The notes below the pieces were generated by a model. The model had not been told where the DNA came from and searched no databases. It saw only the letters and a list, made by a program, of their open reading frames with translations. Positions 61,043 to 64,000 of a DNA stretch of 64,000 bases are shown piece by piece; positions within the stretch are counted from its first letter, which is position 1, and the number at the start of each line of letters is the position of its first letter. The position numbers and the translations under genes are program-made. This stretch comes from JAXLRU01 sp046330935 (GTDB lineage: Bacteria > Actinomycetota > Actinomycetes > Actinomycetales > Kineosporiaceae). The stretch lies in contig JAXLRU010000006.1 of assembly GCA_046330935.1 (NCBI GenBank), positions 62,001 to 126,000 of the forward strand, in the 5' to 3' direction.

Positions 61043-63304
61043 CTAGCGGGGGCAGGACCCGTCGTTGAGCAGGACCCGGGTGCCCTGGACGGCCGGCGGC
61101 GGGGGCGCGATCGCGGCCGGGACGAGCGTCCAGCTCAGCGCGGGCCGCTGGACGAACCGCTCGAGGTCCACGGTCAGCCTCGTCACGCCCGCGCCCAGCC
61201 GCAACGGCACCTGGGTGAGGTGCCGGGCGTTCGACACGGCGTCCCCGTCGCAGCGGCGCCGGCCCTCGCGCCAGGGTTGCCCGGTGTCGCCGAGCCCCGC
61301 CACCAGCTGCCCGTCCTGGCGGACGTCGACATGGCCGTCGACGAGGACGGTCAGCACGTAGTCCCCCGCCTGCCCCGGCGAGACCATGAGCGCCTGCTCG
61401 GCGCGGGCGGCGGACTCGCCGAACTGGGCGCCGTAGGGGTTGATCCCCACCTCCGGCGCGCCGATCGAGGCCCGCGAGCCGTGCGTGCACAGCCCCGCCG
61501 CGTCCGCCGCCGTACAGCCCTCGTCCCAGACCGGCCAGTCCGCGAGGGACCCGTGCGCGAGCTCCTGCACGAGGGGGTCGGCGGGCTGCGACGTCAGCAC
61601 CAGCGCCCCCGGTGCTGCCACGATCACGTCGACGTCGGCCTGCGCCGTCCGCCCGGCGGCGTCGCGCACCTGCACCCTCACCGTCGACGGCCCGACCTCG
61701 CGGGCCACCCCGCGGACCCGGCCCTCGACGAGCCGCAGCCCTTCGGGCAGACCGGACGCCGTCCACGTGTAGGGGGCCGTGCCGCCGTGGGCCAGCAGCG
61801 GGGCGTCCACGGCGGACCCGGCCCGGACGGGGGGCAGCTGCAGGGTGCGCACGCGCAGCGGCTCGGCGGTGCAGCGGGAGGCCGGCAAGGTCAGCGGCCA
61901 GCGGTAGCTCTCCTCCTGCTCGACCCCCAGCAAGGCGTCCCAGCCGGGCGCCGCCGTGCGGGCCCAGCGCTCCCCCACGAGCAGGGCCGCGGGGGCGGGG
62001 CAGGGGCCCTCCACGATCACGCCGGCGACGGTGCCGATACTGCTGGTGGGCCCCGGCGACCCGTCGGTGGAGACGGTCAGGGCCGAGGAGACCGTGACGT
62101 CCACCCCGATCGGGTAGCCTCCGGCCGACGACGGCGCCGCAGTCGCGGCGAAGGACGACAGCTGACCGTAGGCGATCTGGCTGCGACCCGAGGTGTCGGG
62201 CTTCGACCAGTCACGCAGCGCCCCCACGAGGCTCGCCTCGCCGTTCACCTGCCCCTCGACCCCGACCTCGACGCGGCCCGTCGCGGCCAGCCAGACCGGC
62301 ACGGCGTGGCTCAGCTTCACCGCGGGCAGGCGGATCGCGGCCGCGCCGTCGGGCACGACACGCCCCGAGAGGGGGCCGCTGCCGGCCAGCCGCAGCGTCA
62401 GCGGTGCGTCGACCACCGCGATGGCGTCGAAGCGGGACACCCGGCGGGTGGTCAACGGCCGCGGGCCCCACCCCCACGTCGCGGCGACGTCGACGGCGAG
62501 GTCGAGGCTCCAGCGCGCCTCGTAGTCGAGGGTCGCCTCGAGCGAGGCGGCCCCGCCCACCACGCGCACGGGCCCGGACCAGCGCAGCGGGGCCAGTGGC
62601 GCCACCCTGCCCACCCTGCCCTGCCAGACGGCGTCGTCGAGGCGGCCGGGCAACGTCGACAGCACCGTGCTGGAGCCCACGAAGCGCCGGCCCGTCACGC
62701 GGCGGAACACCCCCTCGGGCGCGAGGTCCGACGGCGGTGCGGTGACCACCGCCCCCACCGGCACCGAGCTGTACCCCGAGAACGTGAGCTCCGCCGGGGT
62801 CACCCTCGTCAGCGCCGCCCGCTCCGCCGGCGTCAGCTCGCGCAACGCGGGGGACACGACGGTGGCCGACGCGGGCGGGGCCAGCACCGTCAGCGTGACC
62901 GGCGTCCCCGGGACGCCGCCGCTCGCCGTCCGCGCGCACGTCGTGAGCGTGTGGACGCCGGGCGGCGCGCTCGTCGTCCAGCTCCAGGTACGCAGCCCCG
63001 GCACCGCGGAGCGGGGGGCCACGGAGGCGATGCGGACGCCGTCGGCGAGCAGGTCGACGGTGGTCACGGCGTTGCCGGCGTCCCCCGTGACCACGCCCGT
63101 GAGCGTGAACCGGGGGGTCCGGGCGAGGTCGATCACGTCCTTGCCGCCCGGGAGGCCGATCGTGGAGCGCACCGCGGGCGTCGAGGACCCGGCACACGCG
63201 GCCGGCGCCGCCGGGCCAGCGTGAGCGGGAGTGTCCGCGAGCCCTGCCGTCAGCCCAGCCAGCACTGCCAGCACCGCCGTGTGCGACCGCCGCCGAGGCG
63301 TCAT
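61043..63304 (-). CDS. Secreted multidomain protein with Ig-like domain, member of a tandem family
   Basis: 753 residues, starting at an ATG preceded by GAGGGGA. A signal peptide (RRRSHTAVLAVLAGLTAGLA) leads to a beta-rich extracellular protein. About residues 485-560 look like a putative-Ig (He_PIG) domain (GGTAPYTWTASGLPEGLRL). The centre has a TDGSPGP motif and the C-terminus ends SWTLVPAAIAPPPPAVQGT plus a short Cys-containing tail. Both motifs recur in the two neighbours upstream. No membrane anchor or sortase motif follows. Its function is unknown; the whole protein seems soluble outside the cell. An in-frame extension to 63811 crosses the neighbouring gene and is not coding. Confidence 0.8.
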   Translation of the reverse strand: MTPRRRSHTAVLAVLAGLTAGLADTPAHAGPAAPAACAGSSTPAVRSTIGLPGGKDVIDLARTPRFTLTGVVTGDAGNAVTTVDLLADGVRIASVAPRSAVPGLRTWSWTTSAPPGVHTLTTCARTASGGVPGTPVTLTVLAPPASATVVSPALRELTPAERAALTRVTPAELTFSGYSSVPVGAVVTAPPSDLAPEGVFRRVTGRRFVGSSTVLSTLPGRLDDAVWQGRVGRVAPLAPLRWSGPVRVVGGAASLEATLDYEARWSLDLAVDVAATWGWGPRPLTTRRVSRFDAIAVVDAPLTLRLAGSGPLSGRVVPDGAAAIRLPAVKLSHAVPVWLAATGRVEVGVEGQVNGEASLVGALRDWSKPDTSGRSQIAYGQLSSFAATAAPSSAGGYPIGVDVTVSSALTVSTDGSPGPTSSIGTVAGVIVEGPCPAPAALLVGERWARTAAPGWDALLGVEQEESYRWPLTLPASRCTAEPLRVRTLQLPPVRAGSAVDAPLLAHGGTAPYTWTASGLPEGLRLVEGRVRGVAREVGPSTVRVQVRDAAGRTAQADVDVIVAAPGALVLTSQPADPLVQELAHGSLADWPVWDEGCTAADAAGLCTHGSRASIGAPEVGINPYGAQFGESAARAEQALMVSPGQAGDYVLTVLVDGHVDVRQDGQLVAGLGDTGQPWREGRRRCDGDAVSNARHLTQVPLRLGAGVTRLTVDLERFVQRPALSWTLVPAAIAPPPPAVQGTRVLLNDGSCPR

Positions 63305-63447
63305 GGCCGGTCCCCTCGTGTCCCGCGACAGGCCCGTGCCCGCGCGCCGTGATCCGACACTGGCGGGATCACCTCCGGAAATCAAGACATTCCGTTCATT
63401 CTCGGCACTCGTCCGGCGCGTCGGGGTCGGCGCCCCGGCCTTCGGCG

Positions 63448-63909
63448 TCAGAACCCCCAGCAGCTCCCCGACCAGTGCAGGTCCGCCGTGCCCTGGACGG
63501 CGGGCGGCGGCGGCGCGAGGGCCGCCGGGACGAGCGTCCAGCTCAGGCCGGAGTCCATCCGCCGGGCGTTGTCGCCGTACCTCAGCTGCCGGAACGCCGG
63601 CTCGTGGTCCCCCGGCGCCACCGTGAGCGGGATCTGGGTGAGCACCTGGGTGCCTGCGCTTGCGCCCCAGCTCGACGGCCGCGAGAACGACGACCGGTTG
63701 TCGACCGACCGACATCAGGAGGTCGGCGGAGCAGTCGTGGGGCACGGCGAGCCCGACCGGGGCCGCGACCCACGAGACCGGGCCGGGCGAACCGTCCGTG
63801 GTGACGGCCAACCGCGAGGTGAAGGTGAGGGTCAGGTCGGTCCGGTGGTCATCGCAGCCACCAGCACGACCGCCAGCACGGTGGCACGGGTCCGCGGCTT
63901 CGCCCTCAT
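63448..63909 (-). pseudogene. Short secreted paralogue with two frame breaks
   Basis: Starts at ATG 63909, which overlaps the stop of the next gene upstream. A signal peptide (ATVLAVVLVAAMTTG) runs into a TGA near 63834; one base shift continues into LAVTTDGSPGPVSWVAAPVG, and a second shift near 63700 continues into SSFSRPSSWGASAGTQVLTQ and then GLSWTLVPAALAPPPPAVQGT. The C-terminal end is intact and matches the big paralogue. It is thus a compact 150-residue relative, either decayed or misread. Confidence 0.7.
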
Positions 63910-64000
63910 CGGTAGCACCCCAGGGTCGAGAAGAGGTCGGCGGTGCCCTGCACGGGCGGGGGCGGCGGGGCGATCGCGGCCGGCACGAGGGTCCAGCTCA
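63906..64000 (-). CDS. C-terminal end of a third secreted paralogue (cut by window edge)
   Basis: Only the last 30 residues lie in the window: SWTLVPAAIAPPPPPVQGT followed by a tail ending LGCYR. The sequence repeats the C-terminal signature of the two downstream genes. The TGA overlaps the ATG of the next gene, so the family is arranged as coupled tandem genes. Confidence 0.75.
   Translation of the reverse strand, partial: SWTLVPAAIAPPPPPVQGTADLFSTLGCYR

Noticed and set aside
63305..63811. In-frame N-terminal extension of the large secreted protein
   Set aside because: It runs through the short paralogue in the wrong frame and would place the signal peptide in the middle of the protein. 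The start at 63304 has a ribosome site and a signal peptide.

Overview
The window reads as chromosomal DNA of a very high-GC actinobacterium (Actinomycetota). Supporting signs are heavy use of GTG starts, start/stop overlaps of the GTGA/ATGA type, an IdeR/DtxR-type iron box, a mycothiol-dependent nitroreductase-like protein, and an actinobacterial acyl-CoA carboxylase epsilon subunit. From memory, the order birA - accD/accE - maf - accA - lpdA - gamma-glutamylcyclotransferase - purine nucleoside phosphorylase - phosphomannomutase follows the Mycobacterium tuberculosis Rv3279c-Rv3308 backbone. The window is therefore a conserved core region with accessory blocks inserted. I saw no rRNA, tRNA, CRISPR array or prophage.

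Layout. 1-11.5 kb: surface polysaccharide locus, mostly on the minus strand (two flippase-like proteins, three family-2 glycosyltransferase genes, several orphan membrane proteins, a hexapeptide acyltransferase and a condensation-like acyltransferase); its left end is cut by the window. 12-19.3 kb: an exo/endonuclease-phosphatase-fold protein, adenylate cyclase, PH-domain membrane protein, BirA, a shrunken carboxyltransferase, AccE, a P-loop kinase, Maf and a GNAT. 19.4-27.9 kb: a GntR-controlled gene series with a BMP-type ABC importer, a biuret hydrolase-like cysteine hydrolase and a two-gene allophanate hydrolase. Together these look like a complete biuret uptake-and-degradation island yielding ammonia and CO2. 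27.9-35.4 kb: nucleotidyltransferase remnant, CorA, PrmC-like methyltransferase, nitroreductase-like protein, and efeOB with an amber codon in efeO. 35.5-41.9 kb: GGDEF-EAL protein, VOC protein, YchJ, a RelE/Phd toxin-antitoxin pair, an ABM-fold protein and an intact IS1380-type element. 41.9-53.8 kb: pta-ackA, a frameshifted phosphatase-fold gene, thioredoxin, AccA, LpdA and others. 54-64 kb: an AbiEi/DUF559-like gene, TetR + MMPL transporter, purine nucleoside phosphorylase and phosphomannomutase (the last three full of frame changes), then a tandem family of secreted proteins.

Two sequence-level patterns cut across the window. First, at least eleven genes have a TAnnnT hexamer exactly 6-8 bases before the start codon and no leader, which suggests leaderless transcripts. 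Second, a ~70-bp nested palindrome occurs twice, 26 kb apart. Reading frames between about 57.2 and 59.8 kb, and again near 63.7-63.8 kb, are broken by many single-base shifts. These could be real decay or poor base calls, and the annotation there is correspondingly uncertain.
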